The notes beneath the pieces were generated by a model. The model was not told where the DNA came from. It made no database searches and saw only the letters and a program-made list of their open reading frames with translations. This document shows positions 7,398-17,933 of a stretch of 64,000 nt of DNA, in pieces; the first letter of the stretch is position 1, and each line of letters begins with the position of its first letter. The stretch spans positions 26,578 through 90,577 of the forward strand of contig NZ_FUXJ01000003.1 of the NCBI RefSeq assembly GCF_900167045.1, read 5' to 3'. A program made the translations under genes and the position numbers. The stretch is from Legionella maceachernii (GTDB lineage Bacteria > Pseudomonadota > Gammaproteobacteria > Legionellales > Legionellaceae).

Positions 7398-9323
7398 ATG
7401 CCAAATATTAAACTACCCGACGGAAACGTCAAACATTTTGAGCACCCCATCACTATCCATGATGTGGCTCAAAGCATAAGTCCTAGCTTGGCTAAAGCAG
7501 CTCTCGCAGGCCGTGTCAATGGGCAACTGGTTGATACAAGCTATACCCTCTCTCACGATTGTGAATTAGTGATTATTACTGAGAAACAAGAAAAAGACAG
7601 TTTGGAAGTGATTCGGCATTCTACTGCGCATTTATTGGCACAAGCGGTTAAAAGTTTATTTCCTAACGCGCAGGTTACTATTGGCCCAGTCATCGAAGAT
7701 GGGTTCTATTATGATTTCGCTTTTGGCAGACCATTTACACCCGAGGATTTGGAGCGCATCGAAGAAAAAATGCAGGAATTGGCGAAGGCTGATTTCCCAA
7801 TTACGCGTCGAGAGCTGCCTCGCGATGAAGCCGTTGAGTATTTTCGCAGTTTGGGAGAGGAGTACAAAGCTAAAATTATTGCTGATATTCCTGCTGGCGA
7901 AGTGATATCGCTTTATAAGCAAGGGGATTTTGAAGATCTTTGTCGTGGTCCTCACGTGCCCTCCACGGGTCGCTTAAAAGCATTTAAATTAACTAAAGTC
8001 GCAGGAGCTTATTGGCGCGGTGATGCGCGCAATGAAATGTTGCAGCGGATTTATGGGACTGCATGGGCAGATAAGAAAGCGCTTGCGGATTATTTGCATC
8101 GCTTAGAAGAGGCAGAAAAACGCGATCATCGCAAGCTGGGAAAGGCTCTGGATTTCTTTCATTTTCAAGACATTGCACCGGGTATGGTATTTTGGCACCC
8201 AAAAGGGTGGACTGTTTATAAATTGCTTGAGCAATACATGCGAGATCGTTTAGTTGATTTCGGATACCAAGAAATCAGAACCCCCCAACTTGTCGATAAA
8301 GTTTTGTGGGAAAAGTCAGGGCACTGGGAAAACTTCCGCGAGGAGATGTTTGTTACAGAAACAGAGAATCGCCAATATGCGGTCAAACCAATGAATTGCC
8401 CTTGCCATGTGCAAATTTACAATCAAGGATTAAGAAGTTACCGCGATTTGCCAATGCGTCTTGCCGAATTTGGAAATTGCCATCGCTGCGAACCCTCTGG
8501 CGCTCTACACGGTTTGATGCGTGTACGCAATATGGTTCAAGATGATGCACACATTTTTTGTACTGAAGAGCAAATTCAATCCGAAGTGGCAATGATGTTG
8601 GAGCTGGTAAAATCAGTGTATGCTGATTTTGGTTTCACAGAAATAAAGTATCGATTAGCATTACGCCCAGAAAAACGAGTGGGGAGCGATGCTGTTTGGG
8701 AAAAAGCTGAAAATGCATTAAAAGAAGCAATGAGCAGCCATAGTATTAAGTGGATAGATGCTCCGGGAGAGGGCGCATTTTATGGGCCTAAAATTGAGTG
8801 CTCTTTAGCAGATTGCTTAGGCCGTATTTGGCAATGTGGTACAATCCAAGTTGATTTTTCCATGCCTGAGCGCTTAGGGGCGCAATACGTCGCTGAAGAT
8901 GGATCCAAACAGACTCCAGTGATGTTGCATCGTGCTATTTTAGGTTCTCTCGAACGTTTCATGGGAATTTTAATTGAGCATTACGCAGGGAGACTGCCAC
9001 TTTGGTTAGCCCCATTGCAGGTTTCGGTGCTCACAATTAGTGATAAGCAGCATGATTTTGCGCAAAAAGTGACTAATATTTTGCAGAAACAAGGGATTCG
9101 TGCAAATTTTGACTTGAGAAATGAGAAGATTGGCTTTAAAATCCGCGAGCACACCTTGCAAAAAGTCCCTTATTTGCTCGTTATTGGTGACAAAGAGGTC
9201 GAAAAAAACGCTGTTGCAGTACGAACTCGTGAAGGTAATGATCTAGGTGTGATGAGTGTTGATACAATTTGCGATGTCTTGGATAAAGAAATTGCAGCAA
9301 AAGGTCGTGTTAAAAATGACTAG
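7398..9323 (+). CDS. thrS: threonyl-tRNA synthetase
   Basis: The cytoplasmic class II synthetase charges tRNA-Thr and edits Ser-tRNA. It is 641 residues, matching the usual 642. It contains the N-terminal TGS domain (about 1-62), the editing domain with [10 protein letters not shown] (from about 73), and the catalytic core with the zinc ligand Cys334 in MNCPCH. The C-terminal anticodon-binding domain has [22 protein letters not shown] Shine-Dalgarno precedes the ATG. It heads the conserved thrS-infC-rpmI-rplT-pheST-ihfA cluster. I did not find an obvious tRNA-like operator in the short 52-bp leader. Confidence 0.97.
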   Translation: MPNIKLPDGNVKHFEHPITIHDVAQSISPSLAKAALAGRVNGQLVDTSYTLSHDCELVIITEKQEKDSLEVIRHSTAHLLAQAVKSLFPNAQVTIGPVIEDGFYYDFAFGRPFTPEDLERIEEKMQELAKADFPITRRELPRDEAVEYFRSLGEEYKAKIIADIPAGEVISLYKQGDFEDLCRGPHVPSTGRLKAFKLTKVAGAYWRGDARNEMLQRIYGTAWADKKALADYLHRLEEAEKRDHRKLGKALDFFHFQDIAPGMVFWHPKGWTVYKLLEQYMRDRLVDFGYQEIRTPQLVDKVLWEKSGHWENFREEMFVTETENRQYAVKPMNCPCHVQIYNQGLRSYRDLPMRLAEFGNCHRCEPSGALHGLMRVRNMVQDDAHIFCTEEQIQSEVAMMLELVKSVYADFGFTEIKYRLALRPEKRVGSDAVWEKAENALKEAMSSHSIKWIDAPGEGAFYGPKIECSLADCLGRIWQCGTIQVDFSMPERLGAQYVAEDGSKQTPVMLHRAILGSLERFMGILIEHYAGRLPLWLAPLQVSVLTISDKQHDFAQKVTNILQKQGIRANFDLRNEKIGFKIREHTLQKVPYLLVIGDKEVEKNAVAVRTREGNDLGVMSVDTICDVLDKEIAAKGRVKND

Positions 9324-9407
9324 GACTGTTTTACATTTCGCTAGTTTGAGCCAAAATATAAACAATTTGGCGAGATAGTAGAAATAGAAAGAGATCCCAA
9401 ACTACTT

Positions 9408-9423
9408 GGAGGAATGAACTATT
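9408..9423 (+). promoter_or_regulatory. Shine-Dalgarno and AUU initiation codon of infC
   Basis: GGAGGAA (9408-9414) is followed by an in-frame TGA (9415-9417) and then ATT at 9421. No ATG, GTG or TTG occurs in frame between that stop and codon 33, so ATT is the only start that yields a full IF3. This reproduces the AUU start by which IF3 represses its own translation in E. coli. Confidence 0.9.
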
Positions 9424-9957
9424 AGTGCATCAAGTAAGCGTGACGGCGATCGCGCGCGTATTAATGAACAGATCAATGTACCTGAGGTACGCTTAATTGA
9501 TGTCGATGGCAATCAGGTGGGAATTGTATCAACGCGAGAAGCCCTGCGTGCAGCAGAAGAAGGCGGTTTTGATTTGGTGGAGATTTCCCCCACGGCAAAG
9601 CCCCCTGTGTGCCGCATCATGGATTATGGTAAATTTCTCTTTGAGTTGAGTAAAAAACAAGCTGAAGCAAAGAAAAAGCAGAAGCAGATTCAAGTCAAAG
9701 AACTGAAATTCCGTCCAACGACGGAAGATGGAGATTATCAGGTCAAGCTACGCAACCTGATCCGTTTCCTAAATCATGGCGACAAGGTGAAAATCACTCT
9801 GCGGTTTCGCGGTAGAGAGATGGCTCATCAGGAAATTGGTATGAAAATCATGGAGCGCTTGCAGCGCGATACTGCCGAACACGCAGTTATTGAACAGCAT
9901 GCAAAACGTGAAGGTCGTCAATTGTTGATGGTTTTAGCGCCGAAGAAAAAGCAATAG
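9421..9957 (+). CDS. infC: translation initiation factor IF-3, AUU start
   Basis: IF3 binds the 30S subunit, prevents premature 50S joining and rejects non-canonical start codons. With the ATT at 9421 the product is 178 residues, close to the 180 of E. coli. Starting at the GTG at 9517 would remove the conserved [18 protein letters not shown] segment. The N-domain carries [24 protein letters not shown] and [12 protein letters not shown]; a Lys-rich linker (about 85-95) leads to the C-domain. It lies between thrS and rpmI as usual and is expected to be autoregulated through the AUU codon. Confidence 0.95.
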   Translation: MSASSKRDGDRARINEQINVPEVRLIDVDGNQVGIVSTREALRAAEEGGFDLVEISPTAKPPVCRIMDYGKFLFELSKKQAEAKKKQKQIQVKELKFRPTTEDGDYQVKLRNLIRFLNHGDKVKITLRFRGREMAHQEIGMKIMERLQRDTAEHAVIEQHAKREGRQLLMVLAPKKKQ

Positions 9958-10059
9958 TAGTTGTTGAATATCTTGATTTGATGGATTCATTCTGATCCAC
10001 AAATGGATTGAAAGCGCTACATCATAATTAGCAGTAATGTGAATGCGGAGTAAAATGTT

Positions 10060-10260
10060 ATGCCTAAATTGAAAACACATAGTGGAGCGGCAAAACGCTT
10101 CCGAAAAACGGCAAGTGGTCGAGTTAAGCGCCGCGGTGCTTACAGAAACCATATCCTCACTAAAAAATCACCGAAGCAAAAACGTCATTTGCGTGTTTCT
10201 TCAGGTGCTTTGAAAGAGTGTGATGCGCGTTTGGCCAAACGCATGTTACACGGTAGTTAA
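10060..10260 (+). CDS. rpmI: ribosomal protein bL35
   Basis: This 66-residue, Lys/Arg-rich protein of the large subunit has the typical start [14 protein letters not shown], the central [15 protein letters not shown] and the final AKRMLHG-like region. A GCGGAG ribosome binding site precedes the ATG. It sits 102 bp after infC and 15 bp before rplT, the conserved IF3-L35-L20 operon, in which L20 represses translation in E. coli. Confidence 0.96.
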   Translation: MPKLKTHSGAAKRFRKTASGRVKRRGAYRNHILTKKSPKQKRHLRVSSGALKECDARLAKRMLHGS

Positions 10261-10275
10261 GGGGAGGATTGAGAG

Positions 10276-10632
10276 ATGCCAAGAGTTAAACGTGGTGTGA
10301 CTGCTAAAGCGCGTCATAAGAAAATTTTAGATCAAGCCAAAGGTTATTACGGTGCCCGTAGCCGGACTTACCGTGTTGCCAAGCAGGCTGTGATTAAAGC
10401 GGGTCAATACGCCTACCGTGATCGACGTCAAAGAAGACGCCAATTTCGTGCATTGTGGATTACTCGAATTAATGCACAAGCTCGTGAATGTGGAATGTCT
10501 TATAGCCGTCTAATCGATGGTTTAAAGAAAGCAGGAATTGAATTAGATCGCAAAATATTGGCTGATATGGCCGTATATGATAAACAGGCGTTCGCTGCAG
10601 TGGCTGAAAAGGCTAAAGCGGCGCTCGGTTAA
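10276..10632 (+). CDS. rplT: ribosomal protein bL20
   Basis: The 118-residue basic protein binds 23S rRNA and is essential for 50S assembly. It shows the family start [16 protein letters not shown], the central [21 protein letters not shown] and a C-terminal globular part ending in AEKAKAAL. A strong GGGGAGG precedes the start. In related bacteria L20 is the feedback regulator of the infC-rpmI-rplT operon. Confidence 0.97.
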   Translation: MPRVKRGVTAKARHKKILDQAKGYYGARSRTYRVAKQAVIKAGQYAYRDRRQRRRQFRALWITRINAQARECGMSYSRLIDGLKKAGIELDRKILADMAVYDKQAFAAVAEKAKAALG

Positions 10633-10708
10633 AAGGGATAGCTCAGGCCCTCTATTTATGTCTACTGGAACGGCCGAGGCATTTACCCTAAGAGTTTGTT
10701 GCCAATTC

Positions 10709-10736
10709 GCTAACTTGTGGCCTAAGGAACAAGTTA
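10709..10736 (+). repeat. inverted repeat in the rplT-pheS gap
   Basis: CTAACTTGT and ACAAGTTAG form a perfect 9-bp stem with a 10-base loop. It has no T-run, so it may be a leader structure preceding the terminator at 10784, as in attenuation-type pheST control. No Phe-rich leader peptide is seen. Confidence 0.5.
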
Positions 10737-10783
10737 GTAGAATTGATAACAATACCTGGTTTCTATCTGTATAATTTACTAAG

Positions 10784-11835
<1,052 letters not shown>

Positions 11836-11904
11836 AAGGCGTGGCCGAATTTTGGCCAAAATAGAAAAAGGTAACAAGCCAAGTCGATATTAGGCGGATT
11901 TTTT

Positions 11905-14283
11905 ATGAAAGTGAGTGAATTGTGGTTACGCGAGTGGGTAAATCCTTCTTTAAATGAGCAGCAACTTGCGTCGCTCTTAACCATGGCTGGTTTAGAGGTT
12001 GATGCAGTGACTCCTGTTGCCGGTGCCTTTGATCGGGTCATTGTCGCACAGGTAACGAACACAAAACCTCACCCGCAAGCGGATAAATTAACTTTATGCG
12101 AAGTGAATACCGGTAATGGAAATCCATTAAAAGTAGTTTGTGGTGCTGCAAATGTTCGAACCGGATTAAAAGTAGCGCTTGCCCAGATTGGCGCAAACCT
12201 TCCCGGTGGTTTAGTGATTAAGGAGACAACGCTACGGGGAGAACTGTCTCAAGGGATGCTTTGCTCTACTACTGAACTTGGCTTAACCGATACTTCAGAC
12301 GGAATTATGGAGTTGGAGGATGATGCACCCATAGGAACTAATTTACGGACATACCTCACGCTTGATGATCATGTGTTTGATATTGATTTAACCCCTAACC
12401 GAGCCGATTGTTTTAGTGTTTTGGGTATCGCGCGCGAAGTGTCAGCGCTAACCCGATTGCCACGCAAAGCCATTCCGCAACACATTAGTCAACCCACCAC
12501 GGACGAAACATTAGCGATTCAACTACATGCAAAAGAAGCCTGTCCAAAATATGCTGGGCGAATAATTCGTGGTATCAACTTTCAAGCCCGAACGCCAAGC
12601 TGGATGAGCGAGCGATTGCGTCGTGCAGGGTTACGCGCTATTCATCCGGTAGTCGATGTGACGAATTATGTCATGCTCGAGCTGGGGCAACCGATGCACG
12701 CTTTTGACTTACAAACCATTAAAGGGGATATCATTGCTCGTTTTGGTAACGACAATGAAACGCTTGAACTGTTAGACGGTCAGCAAGTGAAGCTAAATAA
12801 TAATGTCTTGGTGATTGCCGATAGCGAAAAACCTTTAGCCATGGCTGGGGTTATGGGTGGGCAAGCAAGTTCTGTGAAGGAAGAGACTCAAGATATTTTC
12901 TTAGAAAGTGCCTATTTTAACCCATTAACAATTGCTGGCGTCGCCCGAGGATTCGGTCTCAGCAGTGATTCTTCGCAGCGTTTTGAACGTGGGGTTGATC
13001 CCAATTTACAAGTTTTGGCATTAGAGCGTGCCACAGCGCTTTTATTGGATATTGTCGGAGGCCAGGCAGGCCCTATTACTTTAGCTTCTGAGCCTCAAGC
13101 TTTACCGGCAAAGGTGAATGTGCTGTTTAACCCGGAAAAAGTAAAACGAATTACCGGCATGAGCATCGCTGAAGAAGAGATGCTGAACATGCTCCAGGGG
13201 CTAGGGATGACGGTAAATAAAGAGTCGACCTTATGGAAAGTCGATGTCCCATCCCATCGTTTTGACATTAGTCTCGAGGCGGATTTAGTAGAAGAAATCA
13301 TCCGTTTGTATGGCTATGATAAAATGCTTGGAGAAAAAATAACCACTGAAGTCCAAGCTGGGACAATTAATCCCCTAGAAGCGCTGTCTGCGCAAATTGC
13401 CCGTATATTCACAGCCAGAGGGTACCATGAAACGATTAGCTATAGTTTCGTTGACCCTGAGTTACAACAAACACTTTTCCCTCATGCAGAAGTTTTTCAA
13501 CTACTTAATCCCATTTCTTCCGAACTTTCACAGATGCGAGTCAGCCTATGGCCCGGATTGCTTGCTTCTATGGTGTATAATGTGCATCGGCAACAAACAG
13601 CGATCAAATTCTTTGAGAATGGGGTGATTTTTGAAGGGCAAGGGGATTCATTACAAGAGCATCCGTGTGTAGCTGGTATATTAGCCGGTGAATATGGCGC
13701 GTTGAATTGGAGTGAAAAGGCTAGAAAATTTGATTTCTATGATCTAAAGGGTGATTTAGAGGCGCTTTTTGCTTCGCTTCACCTCAAAAACATAAGCTTT
13801 GAAAGTGCCGATCATTCGGCACTGCATCCAGGCAAATCAGCGGTCATTATTATTGATGGACAACAGATTGGCTGGTGTGGCGTATTGCACCCGCGTATAG
13901 CTGACGCGCTGGATCTGAGTCATGAGGTCATTTTGTTTGAATTACGGATAAAAGAGTTAGTTGCAGCAACGCCTATTCGCTATTTGCCCATTTCAAAATT
14001 CCCTCAGATACGTCGTGATTTATCGATGCTAGTTAATGAAGAAATCACTGCGGCTCAAATCGAATCACAAGTGCGAAAGGTGGTTAGCGATGACAAGCTA
14101 AAAGCATTCGATGTTTTCGATGTATACACGGGTGAATCAATTCCGGCAGGCAAGAAAAGTTTAGCGATCGCCCTGACTTTACAAGACAATCAACGAACGA
14201 TGGTTGACAGCGAGATCAATGCAATAATTAGTGCTATAATCAAAAAACTAAACGAGGAATTTTCTATAATATTGAGGGACTAA
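11905..14283 (+). CDS. pheT: phenylalanyl-tRNA synthetase beta subunit
   Basis: This 792-residue partner of PheS carries tRNA binding and editing functions. Domain order is canonical: an EMAP/OB tRNA-binding domain (about 40-150, with [14 protein letters not shown]), B3/B4 editing region (about 210-380, with [22 protein letters not shown]), B5 domain (about 400-475) and a C-terminal anticodon-binding domain (about 697-790, [14 protein letters not shown]). The length matches E. coli (795). The stop lies two bases before the ihfA start, implying translational coupling. Confidence 0.97.
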   Translation: MKVSELWLREWVNPSLNEQQLASLLTMAGLEVDAVTPVAGAFDRVIVAQVTNTKPHPQADKLTLCEVNTGNGNPLKVVCGAANVRTGLKVALAQIGANLPGGLVIKETTLRGELSQGMLCSTTELGLTDTSDGIMELEDDAPIGTNLRTYLTLDDHVFDIDLTPNRADCFSVLGIAREVSALTRLPRKAIPQHISQPTTDETLAIQLHAKEACPKYAGRIIRGINFQARTPSWMSERLRRAGLRAIHPVVDVTNYVMLELGQPMHAFDLQTIKGDIIARFGNDNETLELLDGQQVKLNNNVLVIADSEKPLAMAGVMGGQASSVKEETQDIFLESAYFNPLTIAGVARGFGLSSDSSQRFERGVDPNLQVLALERATALLLDIVGGQAGPITLASEPQALPAKVNVLFNPEKVKRITGMSIAEEEMLNMLQGLGMTVNKESTLWKVDVPSHRFDISLEADLVEEIIRLYGYDKMLGEKITTEVQAGTINPLEALSAQIARIFTARGYHETISYSFVDPELQQTLFPHAEVFQLLNPISSELSQMRVSLWPGLLASMVYNVHRQQTAIKFFENGVIFEGQGDSLQEHPCVAGILAGEYGALNWSEKARKFDFYDLKGDLEALFASLHLKNISFESADHSALHPGKSAVIIIDGQQIGWCGVLHPRIADALDLSHEVILFELRIKELVAATPIRYLPISKFPQIRRDLSMLVNEEITAAQIESQVRKVVSDDKLKAFDVFDVYTGESIPAGKKSLAIALTLQDNQRTMVDSEINAIISAIIKKLNEEFSIILRD

Positions 14284-14285
14284 TC

Positions 14286-14579
14286 GTGAATGCGCTAAGT
14301 AAAGCAATGATTGCGGAAGCTTTGTGTAATGAGCTAAATCTCACTAAACCTGATGCTAAAGAGATGGTAGAGCAATTTTACGAGACATTAAGACATGCAC
14401 TTGAAAGTGGTGAAAACGTCAAATTGTCAGGGTTTGGTAACTTCACTTTACGTGATAAAGCTCAACGCCCAGGGAGAAACCCTAAGACAGGTGAGGAAAT
14501 TCCTGTGGTAGCCCGTCGTGTTGTTACCTTTAAACCAGGCCTCAAGTTAAAAACCAAAATAGAACAGCGGGGTAAGTAA
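14286..14579 (+). CDS. ihfA: integration host factor alpha subunit
   Basis: The DNA-bending nucleoid protein IHF (with IhfB) assists transcription and recombination. It is 97 residues, with the start GTG at 14286 because the nearby ATG is out of frame. The DNA-binding beta arm [18 protein letters not shown] (about 47-64) and RRVVTFKPG are characteristic of the alpha subunit. The gene follows pheT by two bases, the standard pheST-ihfA arrangement. IHF controls Dot/Icm-related regulators in Legionella (known from the genus). Confidence 0.95.
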   Translation: MNALSKAMIAEALCNELNLTKPDAKEMVEQFYETLRHALESGENVKLSGFGNFTLRDKAQRPGRNPKTGEEIPVVARRVVTFKPGLKLKTKIEQRGK

Positions 14580-14583
14580 GCGG

Positions 14584-14898
14584 TTGACCTACTATAGTAA
14601 GCATATCTTTTTGTGCACAAACCAGAAAATACCTGGAAAAAAATGCTGTGCAACTTCCGGTGGAGAGCCCTTTTTTGATTATATGAAATCGAAATTGCTG
14701 GAGCTTGAGCTGCACGGACCTGGCAAAATCAGAATGAGTAAAACAGCGTGTTTGGGTCGTTGTGGTGAGGGACCCTGCATCGTGATCTATCCCGAAGGAG
14801 TATGGTATACTTACGCCACCCTGGCTGATATTGATGAAATTATAAACAGCCATCTTATTGCAGGCGAGCCTGTAGAACGCTTGCTAATTCCCAATTAG
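14584..14898 (+). CDS. 2Fe-2S ferredoxin-like (thioredoxin-fold) protein
   Basis: A 104-residue protein with four cysteines in the pattern of the thioredoxin-like 2Fe-2S ferredoxin family: FLCTN near residue 11, KKCCA near 20, and CLGRCGEGPC near 56-65. It also has the PCIVIYPEGVWY segment typical of small (2Fe-2S) ferredoxin domain proteins. It probably carries an iron-sulphur cluster in electron transfer; the partner is unknown. The start is a TTG five bases after the ihfA stop with no strong Shine-Dalgarno, so it may be translationally coupled. A Tyr-rich start leaves the exact first codon uncertain. Confidence 0.75.
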   Translation: MTYYSKHIFLCTNQKIPGKKCCATSGGEPFFDYMKSKLLELELHGPGKIRMSKTACLGRCGEGPCIVIYPEGVWYTYATLADIDEIINSHLIAGEPVERLLIPN

Positions 14899-14930
14899 CC
14901 GGATATTGCAAGAATTTATAACATTTTTAC

Positions 14931-14959
14931 TTGTAGGTTATCCTAGTTTTAGTTAAAAT
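14931..14959 (+). promoter_or_regulatory. promoter of rplM-rpsI
   Basis: TTGTAG (14931-14936), 17-base spacer, TAAAAT (14954-14959), about 45 bases ahead of the rplM start. Confidence 0.55.
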
Positions 14960-15009
14960 CGCCCGTCTGATTGAAAGATTACCAATAAAGGCGGTACGGA
15001 GTTAATTTA

Positions 15010-15444
15010 ATGAAAACATTTAGCGCCAAGGCACACGAAGTCAAACGTGACTGGTACGTGATCGATGCGAGTGATAAGGTTTTAGGTCGTCTTGCTACCG
15101 AGATTGCCCGTCGTCTGCGCGGCAAGCACAAAGCAGAGTACACCCCACACGTTGACACTGGTGATTATATTATTGTAACTAATGCAGAAAAGGTAACTGT
15201 AACCGGCCGAAAATTTAAAGAGAAGATGTACTATCATCATTCTGGATTTCCTGGTGGTATTAAATCGACTTCTTTCGATAAATTACAGGCAAAAAATCCT
15301 GCGCGTATTATTGAGCTAGCGGTAAAAGGTATGCTTCCCAAAAATCCTTTGGGTCGAGAAATGTATCGTAAGCTTAAGGTTTATATCGGTAATGAGCATC
15401 CACATGCTGCACAGCAACCTAAGCAACTTGAGATTGAGGAATAA
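15010..15444 (+). CDS. rplM: ribosomal protein uL13
   Basis: This 144-residue 50S protein starts [20 protein letters not shown] and carries [20 protein letters not shown] and the HHSGFPGG motif near residue 76, all diagnostic. The final [15 protein letters not shown] matches the family. It is followed five bases later by rpsI, the conserved L13-S9 operon. Confidence 0.97.
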   Translation: MKTFSAKAHEVKRDWYVIDASDKVLGRLATEIARRLRGKHKAEYTPHVDTGDYIIVTNAEKVTVTGRKFKEKMYYHHSGFPGGIKSTSFDKLQAKNPARIIELAVKGMLPKNPLGREMYRKLKVYIGNEHPHAAQQPKQLEIEE

Positions 15445-15449
15445 GTATT

Positions 15450-15881
15450 ATGGCTGATAGACAGCAATACTATGGTACTGGTCGTAGAAAAAGTTCAACG
15501 GCTAGGGTCTTTTTGCGTCCTGGTAAGGGCGAAATCAAAGTCAATAATCGCGCCTTGGAAGATTACTTCGGTCGCGAAACTTCTTGCATGATTGTTCGTC
15601 AACCTCTTGAAACAGTTGACGTAATCGGCAAATTTGATATTTATGCCACTGTTGTGGGTGGCGGAATCTCCGGGCAAGCCGGTGCCGTGCGCCTTGGCAT
15701 CGCTCGTGCCCTTGTTGCTTATGATGAGCATGATTTGGCTGAAGATGCAGAACCCAACCCTAATTCTTTCCGAAGAAAATTACGTGCACGTGGACTGTTG
15801 ACTCGTGATTCTCGTCGCGTAGAAAGAAAGAAAGTCGGTTTGCACAAAGCACGACGTGCAACCCAGTACTCCAAGCGTTAA
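15450..15881 (+). CDS. rpsI: ribosomal protein uS9
   Basis: The 30S protein S9 reaches the P-site tRNA with its C-terminal tail. The sequence is 143 residues because of a longer start ([16 protein letters not shown]); the family normally has about 130. It shows [19 protein letters not shown] (about 70-88), [19 protein letters not shown] and the invariant C-terminal SKR. A terminator follows immediately. Confidence 0.97.
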   Translation: MADRQQYYGTGRRKSSTARVFLRPGKGEIKVNNRALEDYFGRETSCMIVRQPLETVDVIGKFDIYATVVGGGISGQAGAVRLGIARALVAYDEHDLAEDAEPNPNSFRRKLRARGLLTRDSRRVERKKVGLHKARRATQYSKR

Positions 15882-15894
15882 TTGTCATTATCTA

Positions 15895-15917
15895 CCCCGC
15901 ATCAAGCGGGGTTTTTT
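15895..15917 (+). terminator. rho-independent terminator after rpsI
   Basis: CCCCGC (15895-15900), loop ATCAA, GCGGGG (15906-15911), then six Ts. Confidence 0.9.
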
Positions 15918-15941
15918 ATACCCTTTAGTATGGGGTATTGT

Positions 15942-16077
15942 CATTAAGTTAAGGAATCGGACGCTATCGCTACGTCTCGCGGCTTGTCCGTGCGATCCAA
16001 GAACCTCTCACCATCGCTGGATCCCGTAGACAAGCTGCGCGGCGTAGGTAAACGAGCTGTGCCATTAACTTAATGGC
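15942..16077. repeat. palindromic intergenic repeat upstream of petA
   Basis: CATTAAGTTAA (15942-15952) is repeated inverted as TTAACTTAATG (16065-16075). Inside, a CGCGGCTTGTCC-like arm and an inverted GACAAGCTGCGCGGC arm, with GGATC segments, form an imperfect long hairpin. The right edge, GCCATTAACTTAATGGC (16061-16077), is itself a palindrome ending nine bases before the petA Shine-Dalgarno. Similar cores recur near 19.95, 47.2 and 52.85 kb. Confidence 0.65.
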
Positions 16078-16086
16078 AGTGGTATG

Positions 16087-16100
16087 GGAGGTGATCTATT
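16087..16100 (+). promoter_or_regulatory. strong Shine-Dalgarno and AUU start of petA
   Basis: GGAGGTGATC (16087-16096) is an almost full complement of the 16S rRNA 3' end. It is followed by ATT at 16098. An in-frame TGA overlaps the Shine-Dalgarno (16092-16094), and no ATG/GTG/TTG occurs before the twin-arginine motif, so ATT is the best start. Confidence 0.75.
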
Positions 16101-16715
16101 ACTAAAAATAATTGTCATCGCGAAGACTCCGATAATGACACGATAGATGAGCAAAGACGCCGATTTTTACTCGCTACAACAGGTGTCCTAGGTGGAATTG
16201 GGGCTGCTTGCGCTTTAACTCCTTTCATTTCTTCTTGGTTACCGAGTGCTAAAGCCCAAGCGGCTGGAGCGCCTGTGACGGTCGATCTCAGCAAGCTCGA
16301 ACCTGGGCAGCAAGTGACTGTGGAGTGGCGAGGCAAGCCTGTGTGGATAATCCGGCGGACCAAGGAAATGTTGGCACAGATCAATGGACATGATGCTCAA
16401 TTGCGTGATCCAGAGTCATTGGTTGAACAACAGCCTAGTTATGCAAAAAATCAATACCGTTCAATTAATCCAGAATATTTGGTGCTCGTCGGTATTTGTA
16501 CTCATTTGGGTTGTTCTCCGAAATATACTCCCACTAAAAATGAATTAGGCTCTCATTGGCCCGGCGGTTTTTATTGCCCTTGTCATGGCTCAACCTTTGA
16601 TCTTGCAGGACGAGTATTTAAAGGTGTTCCAGCACCTATCAATTTGGAAGTACCGCCTTATCAATTTATCAGCGAGAATGTCATCGTGATTGGTCAAGAT
16701 CAAGAACATGAGTAA
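16098..16715 (+). CDS. petA: ubiquinol-cytochrome c reductase Rieske subunit, probable AUU start
   Basis: The Rieske 2Fe-2S protein of the bc1 complex moves electrons from ubiquinol to cytochrome c1. From the ATT at 16098 the product is 205 residues: a Tat-type twin-arginine signal RRRFLLATTG (about 20-29), a membrane anchor (about 30-52), and the soluble domain with cluster motifs CTHLGC (about 135) and CPCHGS (about 155). A GTG at 16275 would delete the Tat signal and anchor, leaving a non-functional 146-residue form. The gene leads petABC, with petB six bases downstream. Low-efficiency AUU initiation may limit its synthesis or link it to IF3 level. Confidence 0.88.
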   Translation: MTKNNCHREDSDNDTIDEQRRRFLLATTGVLGGIGAACALTPFISSWLPSAKAQAAGAPVTVDLSKLEPGQQVTVEWRGKPVWIIRRTKEMLAQINGHDAQLRDPESLVEQQPSYAKNQYRSINPEYLVLVGICTHLGCSPKYTPTKNELGSHWPGGFYCPCHGSTFDLAGRVFKGVPAPINLEVPPYQFISENVIVIGQDQEHE

Positions 16716-16721
16716 CTTAGT

Positions 16722-17933
16722 ATGAAAAAAGTAGTGAATTGGTTGGACGAACGCTTCCCTCTTTTGTGCACTTGGAAAGAACATTTCAGTGATTATTATG
16801 TGCCTAAAAACCTTAATTTCTTTTATTTATTTGGTTCCTTAGCCTTGCTTATTCTGGCTATGCAGCTCATGACAGGATTATGGTTGACTATGTTTTATGT
16901 GCCTACCGCACAGCAAGCGTTTAGCTCCATTGAATACATCATGCGAGATGTTAATTATGGGTGGCTACTGCGTTATATGCATTCTACAGGAGCATCGGCT
17001 TTTTTTATTGTGATCTATCTGCACTTGTTTAAAGCCTTATTATATGGTTCTTACCAGAAGCCGAGAGAATTGATATGGCTGTTAGGGATGGCATTATTCG
17101 TTCTATTAATGGCGGAGGCTTTTTTGGGTTATTTACTTCCCTGGGGGCAAATGTCCTATTGGGGGGCCCAAGTTATTACTTCTCTATTAAGTGCGATTCC
17201 TTATATTGGTGATCACTTAGTCACTTGGCTTAGGGGCGATTACAATGTCGCAAATGCAACGTTACAGCGCTTTTTTGCTCTCCATGTGATTGGCGTCCCT
17301 CTTTTATTGTTATTTTTGGTTTTCTTACATCTCATTGCGCTACATAAAGTGGGTTCTAATAACCCTGAAGGAATCGAAATTAAGGCAGCACTTGATTCAC
17401 GAGGTAAACCTTTGGATGGAATTCCGCTGCATCCCTATTTTTCGGTAAAGGATTTCGTCGGTATTCTCGGCTTTTTAATTCTTTTTTTTGCTATTGTCTT
17501 TTTTTTCCCGGAGATGGGCGGGTATTTTTTAGAGCGAGAGAATTTTGCTCCTGCTAATCCTTTAGTCACTCCAGAGCATATTGCTCCCGTGTGGTATATG
17601 ACACCCTTTTATTCCATTTTGCGCGCCATTCCCGATAAATTAATGGGTGTTATTGCCGTGGGCGGCGCAATTTTAATTTTATTATTCATGCCGTGGCTAG
17701 ATAAAAGCCCGGTGCGATCGATGCGGTATAAAGGATGTTACTCAAGATTTGCTTTAGGTGTATTTGTCATCTGTTTCTTTATTTTAGGGTATTTAGGTAC
17801 GGTTAATGTAACTCCTTTAAATCAATATTTGGCACGGGTTTGTACAGCAGTTTATTTTGCTTATTTCTTATTGATGCCGGTTTACAGTCGTTATGAAACC
17901 TCTCGATTTCCACCCAAGAGGATTAAAGGGTGA
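16722..17933 (+). CDS. petB: cytochrome b of the bc1 complex
   Basis: The inner-membrane subunit holds hemes bL and bH and both quinone sites. It is 403 residues with eight to nine hydrophobic helices. Heme ligands lie in RYMHSTGASAFF and LHLFKALLYGSY (about 85-105) and in RFFALHVIGVP and LHLIALHKVG (about 183-210). The Qo-site motif reads PVWY (near 287) in place of the mitochondrial PEWY, a variant I recall from beta/gammaproteobacteria. The stop overlaps the petC start (GTGA). Confidence 0.96.
   Translation: MKKVVNWLDERFPLLCTWKEHFSDYYVPKNLNFFYLFGSLALLILAMQLMTGLWLTMFYVPTAQQAFSSIEYIMRDVNYGWLLRYMHSTGASAFFIVIYLHLFKALLYGSYQKPRELIWLLGMALFVLLMAEAFLGYLLPWGQMSYWGAQVITSLLSAIPYIGDHLVTWLRGDYNVANATLQRFFALHVIGVPLLLLFLVFLHLIALHKVGSNNPEGIEIKAALDSRGKPLDGIPLHPYFSVKDFVGILGFLILFFAIVFFFPEMGGYFLERENFAPANPLVTPEHIAPVWYMTPFYSILRAIPDKLMGVIAVGGAILILLFMPWLDKSPVRSMRYKGCYSRFALGVFVICFFILGYLGTVNVTPLNQYLARVCTAVYFAYFLLMPVYSRYETSRFPPKRIKG

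Noticed and set aside
10577-10774. 65-codon frame between rplT and pheS as a pheST leader peptide
   Set aside because: It starts inside rplT and is not Phe-rich; the terminator at 10784 may act without it.
16275-16715. petA starting at GTG 16275
   Set aside because: This would remove the twin-arginine signal and the membrane anchor encoded in frame upstream behind a near-perfect Shine-Dalgarno.
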